Of a DNA stretch of 64,000 bases, positions 44,210 through 52,545 are shown piece after piece (within the stretch, counting starts at the first letter, position 1; each line of letters starts with the position of its first letter). The notes below the pieces were generated by a model, which did no database searches, had not been told where the DNA came from, and saw only the letters and a program-made list of their open reading frames with translations. The position numbers and the translations under genes are program-made. This DNA is from Chloroflexota bacterium (GTDB taxonomy: Bacteria; Chloroflexota; Dehalococcoidia; FW602-bin16), in assembly GCA_004297765.1 (NCBI GenBank), contig SCTZ01000073.1:59924-123923 (forward strand), read 5' to 3'.

Positions 44210-44815
44210 TTGAGACACATCACAACACGGGGGGGACACATCATTTCCGATCCTCCCATCGCCCGGTGGCTATTCAGCAACACTGAGGTCTCCTGGATCT
44301 GGCTGATCCTGAGGGTCTATCTGGGTTGGCAATGGATCGACGCCAGCCTGCACAAGCTTTCCGATCCACGCTGGATGGAGAACGGCACGGCCCTGCAGGG
44401 ATTCTGGATAAGGGCCGCTGGACTGGCGGAAGGCAGCAAGCCTTTGATCGTATTCGACTGGTATCGAGCCTTCATCCAGTTCCTGGTGGAAGGCGGCCAT
44501 TACGTCTGGTTCGCCAAACTGGTTGCCGTGGGTGAGTTCGCCATCGGCATCGCCCTGGTTCTCGGCGCCTTCGTCGGATTCGCCGCTCTCTTCGGCGCCC
44601 TGATGAACTGGAACTTCATGATGGCCGGCACGGCGAGCACGAATCCTCTGCTGTTTGTCATCGCTATCCTGCTCCTCATGGCCTGGAAGACCGCCGGCTA
44701 CTGGGGCGCCGACCGCTTCCTGCTGCGTGTTCTTGGCACGCCGTGGTCCAACGCGTCAAAAGAGGAGCCCGCGAGAGCAGCCGCGCCTGCGCCGCAGGTC
44801 CAACCAGCCCGCTAA
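44210..44815 (+). CDS. DoxX family membrane protein
   Basis: The 201-residue protein has four membrane helices and the DoxX/DoxD opening LRVYLGWQWIDASLHKLSDP. The helix WFAKLVAVGEFAIGIALVLGAF and the MNWNFMMAGTASTNP turn are also family-like. The TTG start has GGGAGGT 7 bases upstream. Relatives include the small subunit of thiosulfate:quinone oxidoreductase, but many DoxX proteins have no known activity and no partner subunit is beside it. The C-terminal tail is Ala/Pro-rich. Confidence 0.85.
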   Translation: MRHITTRGGHIISDPPIARWLFSNTEVSWIWLILRVYLGWQWIDASLHKLSDPRWMENGTALQGFWIRAAGLAEGSKPLIVFDWYRAFIQFLVEGGHYVWFAKLVAVGEFAIGIALVLGAFVGFAALFGALMNWNFMMAGTASTNPLLFVIAILLLMAWKTAGYWGADRFLLRVLGTPWSNASKEEPARAAAPAPQVQPAR

Positions 44816-44907
44816 AGCCGCAATCGTCTCCAACCCGTGGGGTCGGCCGCCGTCTGGCCGGTGTCGTCGGTCGGCCCCGCTCTTAGCCTCCGCCTCCAGT
44901 TAGAACG

Positions 44908-45411
44908 TCACCAACGAGCGTAGCTGAACGACGAGACTAGACGCCCTTCCGCATCGACCAGCGATCCAGTGTCCCCTCTCTCTCCCCAGACTTTCTCATA
45001 TGTGTTGAGGTTCCAATAGAGGTCCCCGCTTGAGTCAACACCACCATAAGTGTGAACACGAACGATGGCGGACGGGCCCAGACGAAATCCGGACGGAAAA
45101 CTGAACCACTCCGCCTTTCCCCCTCGGCTTATCACCCGCCAATTGGTAAGATCTACTTCCGCGCCATCGTTGTTGATGACGTAGACCACTTCTCGGTCCG
45201 CATCGATGGTCATGATGCGCACATTCGGGAGTAGAAGTCCTCTGGAAGCAGCCCTCGCAACCCCCATATCCACGTTGCGGGATCGCGCGCCAGCTTTGGC
45301 CGGCATGACCGAGGCCGTCAGGATGAGAACAACCACGAGACTGATCGCACCGACGAGTGCCGCCCGAACCAGCCAGCACTCCAGAGCTGAGGATGGCCGT
45401 CGACTGTCCAC
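44908..45411 (-). CDS. Secreted or membrane-anchored lamin-tail-domain protein
   Basis: The 167-residue protein has an N-terminal membrane helix (AALVGAISLVVVLILTASVM) and one immunoglobulin-like lamin tail domain (about residues 65-165). Typical motifs are VVYVINNDGAEVDLTNWRV, FSFPSGFRLGPSAIVRVHT and VWGERGDTGSLVDAEGRLV. These domains occur singly or fused to surface nucleases and adhesins in bacteria. No enzyme domain is attached here. A role at the envelope is inferred from the signal. Confidence 0.8.
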   Translation of the reverse strand: MDSRRPSSALECWLVRAALVGAISLVVVLILTASVMPAKAGARSRNVDMGVARAASRGLLLPNVRIMTIDADREVVYVINNDGAEVDLTNWRVISRGGKAEWFSFPSGFRLGPSAIVRVHTYGGVDSSGDLYWNLNTYEKVWGERGDTGSLVDAEGRLVSSFSYARW

Positions 45412-45438
45412 TGTCTCGCCTCTCTTCCTAACCGTAGT

Positions 45439-45546
45439 TTGTCATTCTGACTCGCCGAAGGCGAGGAAGAATCCGCGCCCTTACGACTCTTGTGCGGCAA
45501 GGGGTACGGATTCTTCGGCGTGCGCGCCTCAGAATGACAAAGTACC
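45439..45546. repeat. MITE-like inverted repeat, family A (copy 4)
   Basis: It starts TTGTCATTCTGACTCGCCG and ends CGCCTCAGAATGACAA plus AGTACC. The centre GGTACGGATTCTTCGG pairs with GAAGAATCCGCGCC. The right half is essentially identical to copy 2 at 12422-12546. Confidence 0.85.
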
Positions 45547-45717
45547 ACTAATAAACCAATAAATGGGTTCGCTCTGAGTTTCAGCCATAGCCTATGGCTC
45601 ACTGTGCCATCGGCTACGGTTCATCTATCATGTGGCCCATTTACTATGTGGCCCATTCTACCATTGTTTGAGCCAAGAGCGCACGAGACCACGGTATAGT
45701 ACTAATGGTCGATCCAG

Positions 45718-45747
45718 TTGCGCCCCTGACAACGGCTGAGCTATAAT
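45718..45747 (+). promoter_or_regulatory. coaBC promoter
   Basis: TTGCGC (45718-45723) and TATAAT (45742-45747) are 18 bp apart, about 50 bp before the coaBC start. Confidence 0.6.
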
Positions 45748-45800
45748 CGGCGGGCCATGGCGCATTCGCAGCAGCGACCGTTAGTGGAATGGAGCGGGAG

Positions 45801-47006
45801 ATGACACTGGCAGGCAAAAATGTCGTACTGGGCGTGACGGGCAGTATCGCGGCCTTCAAGGCCGTAGCGCTGGCCAGCGAGCTGGTTAGGGCGAGGACCC
45901 TGGTAGACGTGATCATGACCGCCTCGGCTCGTCAGTTCGTCGCGCCGCTGTCGTTCCAGGCCGTGACACATCGATCGATCTTCGGCGATGTCTTTGCCGC
46001 CAACTCCGAGTTGAACATTGAGCACGTGGAGTTGGCCGAGCGCGCCGATATTGTGGTGATCGCCCCGGCCACCGCCAATACCATCGCTAAGTTGGCGGCA
46101 GGCATGGCGGACGACGTACTGGGATGCACCGTCCTGGCCACAGACGCGCCCATCCTTCTGGCGCCCGCAATGGATGCCCACATGTTCGACAACCCGGCCA
46201 CGCAGGAGAACGTCGCACGCTTGCGAGCACGAGGCTGGGAGGTCGTAGGACCAGCAGCCGGACGGCTCGCCTCGGGTTTGGTCGGTGTGGGACGTCTGGT
46301 GGAGGTCGAGGAGCTCATGGGAGCTATCCGCGCCCTGCTGGGGCGCTCTGGCGACCTGGCCGGACGATCCGTCGTGGTCACGGCCGGAGGTACTCAGGAA
46401 CCCATCGATCCGGTGCGCTACATCTCGAATCGCTCTTCCGGCAAGATGGGTTACGCCGTCGCCGAGGCGGCCCGCGATCGAGGAGCGCAGGTAACGCTGA
46501 TCTCGACCCCCACAGCGCTGCCAGCGCCATTCGGTGTGCAGGTTGTGTACGTGAACACGGCAGAGCAAATGCTCGCGGCAGTGCGTGATGCCGTCCAGGA
46601 GGCGGATGCCCTGATCATGGCGGCTGCCGTGGCGGATTATCGACCGGCGCGCCCGTCAGCCGAGAAGATAAAGAAGGCCGATGCCGACGTGTGGCAACTC
46701 GAGCTGGTCAAAAACCCTGACATCCTCGCGCAGGTGCGCGGCGACTTCGTACGCGTGGGCTTCGCGGCGGAGAGCCAGCACTTGCTGGAGAACGCCCTGG
46801 CGAAGCTGCACGCCAAGCAACTGGACCTGATCGTAGCCAACGACATCAGCACGCCTGGGAGCGGCTTTGCGGTCGACGATAACCAGGCCGTCCTGCTCGA
46901 CGCGCAGGGTGAGAGGCTGGCTCTTCCTCTGATGGCCAAGCGGGAACTAGCGGACCAAATTCTGAACAAAGTGATCAAACTACTTGGCCAGCGACGCGCG
47001 AAGTGA
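45801..47006 (+). CDS. coaBC: Bifunctional phosphopantothenoylcysteine decarboxylase/synthase
   Basis: The 401-residue enzyme carries out two consecutive coenzyme A steps. The N-terminal flavin-dependent decarboxylase (CoaC) shows GVTGSIAAFKAV, the His in IEHVELAERAD, APATANTIAKLAAGMADD and the PAMDAHMF active-site loop. The C-terminal CTP-dependent synthase (CoaB) shows TAGGTQEPIDPVRYISNRSSGKMG, AAVADYRP and the LVANDIS segment. The second ATG was chosen because GGAG lies 6 bases before it; an ATG 12 bases earlier lacks a site. It lies upstream of the pan operon, from which it is separated by its own terminator and leader. Confidence 0.95.
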   Translation: MTLAGKNVVLGVTGSIAAFKAVALASELVRARTLVDVIMTASARQFVAPLSFQAVTHRSIFGDVFAANSELNIEHVELAERADIVVIAPATANTIAKLAAGMADDVLGCTVLATDAPILLAPAMDAHMFDNPATQENVARLRARGWEVVGPAAGRLASGLVGVGRLVEVEELMGAIRALLGRSGDLAGRSVVVTAGGTQEPIDPVRYISNRSSGKMGYAVAEAARDRGAQVTLISTPTALPAPFGVQVVYVNTAEQMLAAVRDAVQEADALIMAAAVADYRPARPSAEKIKKADADVWQLELVKNPDILAQVRGDFVRVGFAAESQHLLENALAKLHAKQLDLIVANDISTPGSGFAVDDNQAVLLDAQGERLALPLMAKRELADQILNKVIKLLGQRRAK

Positions 47007-47012
47007 TATAAT
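46984..47012 (+). promoter_or_regulatory. Promoter of the pantothenate leader RNA
   Basis: TTGGCC (46984-46989) and TATAAT (47007-47012) are separated by 17 bp, overlapping the end of coaBC. The predicted start is about 47019, giving a leader of some 225 nt before the next ATG. Confidence 0.7.
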
Positions 47013-47018
47013 GCGTCA

Positions 47019-47245
47019 GCAGATCGTAGCAAACAAGTCTTCTGTTGGACCGGAATCCGGCGCCCGCGCTGGGAATGGCCGCGCCGACAAGGTAGACGGA
47101 GTAGCTGTTAGACGAGACGCTTCAGAGCTTATCACCGCTTGGATCAGGCAAGACCGAGACGGAGAAAAGCATTCAGCATTGTTCTCTGCTCGAAGCCCTT
47201 TGGGCGTTGCCTGAAAGGGCTTTTTCTATTTAGCGGGAGGCAGCG
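47019..47245 (+). ncRNA. Structured 5' leader of the pantothenate operon (candidate pan-motif regulatory RNA)
   Basis: About 225 nt lie between a good promoter and the first operon ATG, ending in an intrinsic terminator. A hairpin with an internal loop is visible: GTCT pairs with AGAC and GTTGG with CCGAC, capped by GGCGC/GCGCC. AGCAGA and AACAA near the 5' end can pair with TCTGCT and TTGTT just before the terminator, a possible switch. The pan RNA motif is a known candidate riboswitch upstream of panBCD genes in several phyla including Chloroflexota, but I could not confirm its conserved bulged adenosines by eye. Confidence 0.55.
47193..47230 (+). terminator. Attenuator-like terminator in the pan leader
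   Basis: AAGCCCTTT and AAAGGGCTT form a 9-bp stem with a 12-base loop, followed by TTTTTCTATTT. It ends about 15 bases before the DUF2520 ATG and leaves the GGGAGG ribosome site free, so it would control operon transcription. Confidence 0.85.
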
Positions 47246-48160
47246 ATGCCCTCAGTCGGTTTCATAGGTGCCGGCACCGTGGGAACGGCTCTGGCCGTAT
47301 CGTTGAGCGGCCGCGGCTATCAACTGGCAGCCGTGGCCAGCAAGACGCACGCGTCGGCGGCCGCTCTCGCGGCGCGCATTCAGCCACCACCGCCCGTGTG
47401 CGATGCCCAGGGCGCGGTGGATCGCTGTGAGTTGGTCTTCCTCACGACACCCGACGACCTGATCGGGCCGGTGGCCAATTCGTTGGCCTGGCATGCTGGT
47501 CAGGCGGTCGTTCATTGCAGCGGCGCCGCCTCTACCGACGTATTGGAGGCGGCGCGCGCTGCAGGCGCGGCAGTGGGTGCTTTCCACCCCTTACAGACAT
47601 TCGCGAGCGTGAACGAAGCGATCGAGAACTTGCCGGGTTCAGCCTTCGCCATCGAGGCCGACGGTCCCCTACTGACCATACTGGAGCAGATGGCGCGCGA
47701 TCTCTCCGGGACCCCGATTCGCCTGGGCCCCGGCGACAAGACCATCTACCACACCGCCGCAGTGCTCGTCTCCAACTACACCGTAGCCTTGATGGCGGCC
47801 GCCACTGAGCTATGGGGACAGTTTGGCGTGACAACACCCGACGCTACTCAGTCCCTGTTGCCTCTACTGCAAGGAACCATTAACAACATCAGAAAGATAG
47901 GTTTACCAGGCTGCCTGACCGGTCCGATCGCGCGAGGCGACCTGGGAACGGTCGAGAAGCATCTGGAAGCGCTCGAAGCACGAGCGCCCGAGTTGCTGGG
48001 GATCTACTGCGAGCTGGGGCTGCGTGCCGTGCCCGTTGCCCTGGCCAAAGGCAAAATCGATACCAACCAAGCCCGCGCGCTCGAAAAGGCGCTCGCGGAC
48101 CATCTTCATACCAGTTCGCAGGTCAGCACTAGGGGACTGAATAGAACCGAGGCGAACTAA
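47246..48160 (+). CDS. Rossmann-like DUF2520 oxidoreductase, candidate ketopantoate reductase
   Basis: The 304-residue protein has an N-terminal NAD(P)-binding fold (VGFIGAGTVGTALAVSLSGRG), a central segment VVHCSGAASTDVLEAARAAG, and a helical C-terminal DUF2520 domain (GDKTIYHTAAVLVSNYTVALM onward). It belongs to the 6-phosphogluconate dehydrogenase-like superfamily. It is the first gene of the operon with panD, panB and panC, while the classic panE is absent. A non-orthologous ketopantoate reductase of this type (PanG) has been described in other bacteria, so the same role is likely here by context. GGGAGG lies 5 bases before the ATG. Confidence 0.8.
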   Translation: MPSVGFIGAGTVGTALAVSLSGRGYQLAAVASKTHASAAALAARIQPPPPVCDAQGAVDRCELVFLTTPDDLIGPVANSLAWHAGQAVVHCSGAASTDVLEAARAAGAAVGAFHPLQTFASVNEAIENLPGSAFAIEADGPLLTILEQMARDLSGTPIRLGPGDKTIYHTAAVLVSNYTVALMAAATELWGQFGVTTPDATQSLLPLLQGTINNIRKIGLPGCLTGPIARGDLGTVEKHLEALEARAPELLGIYCELGLRAVPVALAKGKIDTNQARALEKALADHLHTSSQVSTRGLNRTEAN

Positions 48161-48180
48161 TTGGCAAGGGGGAATCGATC

Positions 48181-48567
48181 GTGCGCAATATCCTGAGTGG
48201 CAAGATTCACCGAGCCCGCGTGACCGAAGCCAATCCGGACTACGAGGGCAGCATCAGCATCGATCCGATCCTGATGGAAGCCTCCGATATCCTGCCCTAC
48301 GAGCAGGTTCACGTTCTGGATGTGGACAACGGCGCGCGACTCCAGACCTATGCCATACCCGGGACACCCCACTCGGGCGAAATTTGCCTCAACGGCGCTG
48401 CGGCCAAGCTTATCGGCAAGGGTGACATCGTCATCATCCTGGCCTACCGCGGATTGAGCGACGCCGAGGCGCGCGTGTACAAGCCTCGGATGGTGTACGT
48501 CGACGAGCAGAATCGGATCGTCAGAACCTCCTACGACGGCACTATGGCTTACAGTCGCCTATCCTAA
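48181..48567 (+). CDS. panD: Aspartate 1-decarboxylase precursor
   Basis: The 128-residue proenzyme makes beta-alanine for pantothenate. It self-cleaves at the Gly-Ser bond in DYEGSISIDP (about residues 24-25) to form the pyruvoyl group. Other active-site residues are His11/Lys9 in SGKIHRARVTEA and the GEICLNGAAA strand. The GTG start has AGGGGGA upstream. It is 20 bp after the DUF2520 gene in the same operon. Confidence 0.97.
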   Translation: MRNILSGKIHRARVTEANPDYEGSISIDPILMEASDILPYEQVHVLDVDNGARLQTYAIPGTPHSGEICLNGAAAKLIGKGDIVIILAYRGLSDAEARVYKPRMVYVDEQNRIVRTSYDGTMAYSRLS

Positions 48568-48701
48568 CCTAACACCACTCTTCCACGGATCTCGCGCGCT
48601 TCGCAAGAAGCCACTCGACGGGGAGAAGCGCTACTACTTTTCCCAAAGAGGTCCGATCTACCAGGTTTGACTGGCATGGCATCGAGAGGAGGACAACCAC
48701 G

Positions 48702-49574
48702 ATGCGGTTCACAATAGCCCAGATCAAGGAGAAGAAGCAGAAAGGCGAGAAGATCGCCATGCTCACGGCCTACGACTACGGAACGGCGCGCATACTCGAC
48801 GAGTTGGGCGTGCCACTGGTCTTAGTGGGTGATTCGCTCGGCAATGTCGTGCTCGGCTACGAGTCGACCATCCCCGTCACCATGAACGACATGATCCATC
48901 ACACCAAGGCCGTGGTCCGCGGCACGAGCACATCTCTCGTCATCGGCGACATGCCATTCATGACCTACCACACCAGCATCTCGGATGCCATGCGCAATGC
49001 GGCCCGCTTCATTCAGGAGGCTGGAGCCCAGGCCGTGAAGCTTGAGGGCGGCGAGCGCATGGCGGAAACCGTGCGGGCCATCGTGGACGTGGGTATTCCT
49101 GTCATGGGGCACATCGGTCTCACACCCCAATCTATCAATCAACTGGGCGGCTATAAGGTGCAGGGCAAATCCTCGACAGCCGCCGCGCAACTCCTGAACG
49201 ACGCGCAGGCACTCGACGAGGCCGGTGCCTTTGCCATCGTGCTCGAGTTGGTCCCCGCTCCGTTGGCAAGGCTGATCACCGAGAAGGTCAGCGTGCCGAC
49301 CATCGGCATCGGGGCCGGACCCCACTGTGACGGGCAGGTTCAAGTGATCCATGACATGCTGGGTCTGTACAGCGACTTCGTGCCCAAGCACGCCAAGCAG
49401 TACGCCCGACTGCGCGAGACAATTCGATCTGCGGTGGCTGACTACGTGAACGAAGTGACCACCGGGGCGTTCCCCACGGAGAAGCACAGTTCCACCATGG
49501 ACGAGAGTATCATCGCGGAGTTGTCCGCCTCCAGCGGTCGCCGACACACCTCCTCACGTTCGCGAGCCAGATGA
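48702..49574 (+). CDS. panB: 3-methyl-2-oxobutanoate hydroxymethyltransferase
   Basis: The 290-residue enzyme forms ketopantoate from alpha-ketoisovalerate and methylene-tetrahydrofolate. Signature regions are MLTAYDYGTARILDE, LVGDSLGNVVLGYEST (metal-binding Asp), GDMPFMTYHTS, VKLEGGERMAE, MGHIGLTPQS and GIGAGPHCDGQVQVIHDMLGL. GAGAGGAGGA precedes the ATG. The stop overlaps panC (ATGA). The C-terminal Ser/Arg-rich tail is slightly extended. Confidence 0.97.
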   Translation: MRFTIAQIKEKKQKGEKIAMLTAYDYGTARILDELGVPLVLVGDSLGNVVLGYESTIPVTMNDMIHHTKAVVRGTSTSLVIGDMPFMTYHTSISDAMRNAARFIQEAGAQAVKLEGGERMAETVRAIVDVGIPVMGHIGLTPQSINQLGGYKVQGKSSTAAAQLLNDAQALDEAGAFAIVLELVPAPLARLITEKVSVPTIGIGAGPHCDGQVQVIHDMLGLYSDFVPKHAKQYARLRETIRSAVADYVNEVTTGAFPTEKHSSTMDESIIAELSASSGRRHTSSRSRAR

Positions 49575-50413
49575 GAACCATCACCTCCACGCGGGCGATA
49601 CAGCTCTGGCGGGACGCCGAGGCAGGCAGCGTGGGATTCGTGCCCACGATGGGATATCTGCACCAGGGACACCTCACCCTTGTGCGAAAGGCAGCCGCCG
49701 AGAACGATGCCGTGGTCGTGAGCATCTTCGTGAACCCGTTGCAGTTCGGGCCGAGCGAGGATTTTGGACGGTACCCGCGCGACCTGGAGAGCGATCAGGC
49801 GCTGCTGGCGGGAGAACACGCGCACGTCGTCGTGTTCAATCCTACTCCCGAGGAGATGTACCCGTCGGGTTTTTCCACCGCCGTGGAGGTCGAGGGAAGC
49901 ATAACCCAGATTCTGGAGGGTGCCAAGCGTCCCGGGCATTTCCGCGGTGTGACCACGGTCGTGAATAAGCTGTTCAATCTAGTGCGCCCAACGCGGGCCT
50001 ATTTCGGCGAGAAGGATGCACAGCAGCTAGCGGTGATCCGCAAGATGGTCTCCGACCTGGCCATGAACCTGACCATTGTGGGCGTTCCCACCGTCCGTGA
50101 GCCCGATGGGCTGGCCATGAGCAGCCGCAATGTCTATCTGAGTCCCACCGAGCGCCAGGCGGCGCTGGTGCTCTCTCGCGCGCTCGCGCATGCCAGGAGC
50201 CTCTGGCAAGACGGGGAGAGATCCGCGCCGCGGCTAGGGTCCGCGATGCTGGACCTGATCGCCCGGGAGCCGCTGGCAAAAGTCGATTACGTGAGCGTGG
50301 CCGACCCCACGACTCTGCAGGAGATCGAAGGGACCGCAGAGTCCGCGCTCGTCTCCATGGCAGTCTTCATCGGCCGAACCCGGCTCATCGACAACACGAC
50401 TCTACGGTCTTAG
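49571..50413 (+). CDS. panC: Pantothenate synthetase
   Basis: The 280-residue ATP-dependent ligase joins pantoate and beta-alanine. It has the nucleotidyl-transferase HIGH-type motif MGYLHQGHLTL, IFVNPLQFGPSEDFGRYPR, FRGVTTVVNKLFNLVRP, YFGEKDAQQL and MSSRNVYLSPTER. The start overlaps the panB stop by 4 bp, showing tight coupling. The length is normal. Confidence 0.97.
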   Translation: MRTITSTRAIQLWRDAEAGSVGFVPTMGYLHQGHLTLVRKAAAENDAVVVSIFVNPLQFGPSEDFGRYPRDLESDQALLAGEHAHVVVFNPTPEEMYPSGFSTAVEVEGSITQILEGAKRPGHFRGVTTVVNKLFNLVRPTRAYFGEKDAQQLAVIRKMVSDLAMNLTIVGVPTVREPDGLAMSSRNVYLSPTERQAALVLSRALAHARSLWQDGERSAPRLGSAMLDLIAREPLAKVDYVSVADPTTLQEIEGTAESALVSMAVFIGRTRLIDNTTLRS

Positions 50414-50422
50414 GAGAAGCCA

Positions 50423-50809
50423 GTGCCCGACAACCCGATCCTCAAGAAGCTCCAGATCAAGAGCGGACAACGCGGCATCATTCTCAACGCGCCAGAAAGC
50501 TACCAATCGGTTCTAGTGCAGCTTCCCCAGGATGTGGACGTAGCCGAGGCGCTGGAAGGTCAATTCGACTTCATTCACTACTTCGTTACACAAAAAGCTG
50601 AGCTGGAGCGCCAGGCGCCAGAGCTCAAAGCGGCTATGAAGCCCAAGGGGATGCTGTGGGTTTCATACCCCAAGGGCAAGGCTCTGCCAACCGATTTGAA
50701 CCGCGACATCATTCGCGCTACACTGGAGAGCAGCGGTCTGGGGTTGCGGGCGGTCTCTCTGGTGGCCATCGATGACGTCTGGTCAGCCCTGCGTTTGAAG
50801 ATCGAATGA
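50423..50809 (+). CDS. DUF3052-like small protein
   Basis: The 128-residue protein resembles DUF3052: N-terminal LKKLQIKSGQRGIILNAPESY, DFIHYFVTQKAELERQAPEL and LWVSYPKGKA, then a C-terminal strand VSLVAIDDVWSALRLK that is typical of this family. It is cytoplasmic with no catalytic motif. The GTG start has AGGAG 7 bases upstream and lies 9 bp after panC, so it is probably the last gene of the pantothenate operon. Its function is not known. Confidence 0.75.
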   Translation: MPDNPILKKLQIKSGQRGIILNAPESYQSVLVQLPQDVDVAEALEGQFDFIHYFVTQKAELERQAPELKAAMKPKGMLWVSYPKGKALPTDLNRDIIRATLESSGLGLRAVSLVAIDDVWSALRLKIE

Positions 50810-50894
50810 GGTCTCGGCACTAGACTACGACTTCTAGCCCAGCAGGACTCCCCATCGTCTTGCCCAGACCCCTAGTTTTGGGAAGAGGTTGCTC

Positions 50895-52079
50895 ATGCAG
50901 TATCGTCGTTTCGGCAAGCTCGATTTCATGGTTTCGGCCCTCGGCTTTGGGTGCATGCGGCTCCCGACCCTCGGCGACCAAACCCGCATCGACGAGCCAT
51001 TGGCCATTCAGATGATCCGCCACGGTATCGACAACGGCATCAACTACGTCGACACCGCCTACCCCTACCATGGCGGCAACAGCGAGCGAGTCCTGGGTCA
51101 AGCGCTGCTGGGCGGGTATCGGCAGAAGGTGAAGCTCGCGACCAAGCTGCCGGTGCCACAGGTGAAGCAATACGCCGACTTCGACCGTTTTCTGAATGAA
51201 CAACTCGTCCGATTGCAGACCGACCATATCGACTTCTACCTGCTCCACGGCCTGAGCCGCCGAACCTGGGAGTTCGCTCGGGACCTGGGGGTGATCGGGT
51301 GGGCCGAGGGCGCGATGCGGGACGGGCGCATCGGGCATCTCGGATTCTCGTTCCACGATGACAACAGCGCCTTCAAGTACATCGTCGACGGCTATGACAA
51401 CTGGGCCCTGTCTCAGGTCCAATACAACTACGTCGACCAGACCTATCAGGCAGGCACGGAGGGGGTGCACTACGCCGCGTCAAAAGGGCTGGCGGTGGTC
51501 GTGATGGAGCCACTGATGGGCGGCAACCTCGCCAGACCAGCCGATGAAGTCAAGGCGGTCTTCGATCGTGCGCAGCGCAAGCGAACGGCGGCCGACTGGG
51601 CCCTTCAGTGGGTCTGGAACCAGCCAGAAATCACGCTGGCCTTGAGCGGCATGTCCACCATGCGACACGTCGAGGAGAATCTGGCCAGCGCGGACCGCTC
51701 GGGGGGCAACACGCTGGCGGACGATGATCTCGAGTTCATCGAAGCAGCGCGCAAGGTCCACGCGGCGCTGGTTGTCGTGCACTGCACCGAATGCCGCTAC
51801 TGTATGCCATGTCCAAATGGACTGGATATTCCGCTCAACTTCCAGTGGCTCAATCGTGCAGTCGGGCTCCGTCAGATGTTTCACTCCCGCTACGCGTACC
51901 GGAACGCCCACGCCGCCTCACAGTTGGCCAGCGCCTGCATTGCGTGTCGTGAATGCGAGGAGAAATGCCCCCAGCACATCCCCATCAGCGACTGGATGCC
52001 CATTGTCGACAACGTGCTGGGGAAAGGCGCCGATTACGACCCGAAGATGGCGCCGGTTGGCAATGGCGGCTCGATTTAG
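50895..52079 (+). CDS. Aldo/keto reductase with C-terminal 4Fe-4S ferredoxin domain
   Basis: The 394-residue protein has an aldo/keto reductase barrel with GCMRLPTLG, the catalytic Asp/Tyr in NYVDTAYPYHGGNSE, Lys in VKLATKLP and His in DFYLLHGL. A C-terminal iron-sulfur domain follows, with CTECRYCMPCPNGLDIP and CIACRECEEKCPQHIPI. This fused layout is common in anaerobes and facultative bacteria. The ATG was preferred over an in-frame TTG two codons earlier because GGAAGAGG lies 6 bases upstream. The substrate is unknown. It is separate from the pan operon by 85 bp. Confidence 0.9.
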   Translation: MQYRRFGKLDFMVSALGFGCMRLPTLGDQTRIDEPLAIQMIRHGIDNGINYVDTAYPYHGGNSERVLGQALLGGYRQKVKLATKLPVPQVKQYADFDRFLNEQLVRLQTDHIDFYLLHGLSRRTWEFARDLGVIGWAEGAMRDGRIGHLGFSFHDDNSAFKYIVDGYDNWALSQVQYNYVDQTYQAGTEGVHYAASKGLAVVVMEPLMGGNLARPADEVKAVFDRAQRKRTAADWALQWVWNQPEITLALSGMSTMRHVEENLASADRSGGNTLADDDLEFIEAARKVHAALVVVHCTECRYCMPCPNGLDIPLNFQWLNRAVGLRQMFHSRYAYRNAHAASQLASACIACRECEEKCPQHIPISDWMPIVDNVLGKGADYDPKMAPVGNGGSI

Positions 52080-52248
52080 GAGCTGGGGGATGGGGGGGTT
52101 AGGAGTTGTCCTCCCAGCCCCAAACGCATCAAGAACGTTGTCCACCGCGAAGCGCGGACGGGTCAGCAGTGCGCGATGGGGCGCCACCACCGACAATTGC
52201 CGTGCCAATTCGGCGCACCGCGCGCCGCTGAAGCAGGCGCGCTGATTC

Positions 52249-52309
52249 AACAAAGCCCGCTGAACCGGGCTGACATCGGAAACCCCAGCCCGGTTCAGCG
52301 GGCTTTGTT
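52249..52309. repeat. AAAGCCCGCT/AGCGGGCTTT inverted repeat, family C (copy 2)
   Basis: Perfect 23-bp arms (52249-52271 and 52287-52309; each contains AAAGCCCGCTGAACCGGGC or its complement) enclose a 15-base loop. Flanks are GC-rich hairpin remnants like those around copy 1 at 14561-14633. It could also serve as a terminator for the reductase gene. Confidence 0.85.
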
Positions 52310-52440
52310 ATCTTAGCCCAGCGGCTTTAGCCCCGGGCGGCGCCTTGCTTTGCCACAAGTTACCGGGTCTTGGACGCCCATGCCTGCAGCGGTCCCCAGA
52401 AGGATTGAGTAGCCCAGCGCTCTCTTACGCGGGGGCATCG

Positions 52441-52505
52441 CGTAAGGGCGGACCGCCGTGTCCGCCCCAGGGGCGCGCGGGCGGACACGGCGGTCCGCCC
52501 CTACG
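52441..52505. repeat. GGGCGGACCGCCGTGTCCGC inverted repeat, family D (copy 2)
   Basis: The left arm CGTAAGGGCGGACCGCCGTG and its near-complement on the right enclose CCGCCCCAGGGGCGCGCGG. It is related to 35377-35463. It lies downstream of the minus-strand glycosyltransferase gene. The 52080-52545 gap contains this, the family C element and no gene. Confidence 0.85.
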
Positions 52506-52545
52506 TCAGGCCGATAGCTCAATCCCTTCACGCATTGCCGTAGAG

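Noticed and set aside
47019..47245. T-box leader
   Set aside because: The conserved T-box antiterminator sequence (AGGGTGGNACCGCG type) is absent and the downstream genes are not amino-acid or aminoacyl-tRNA genes.
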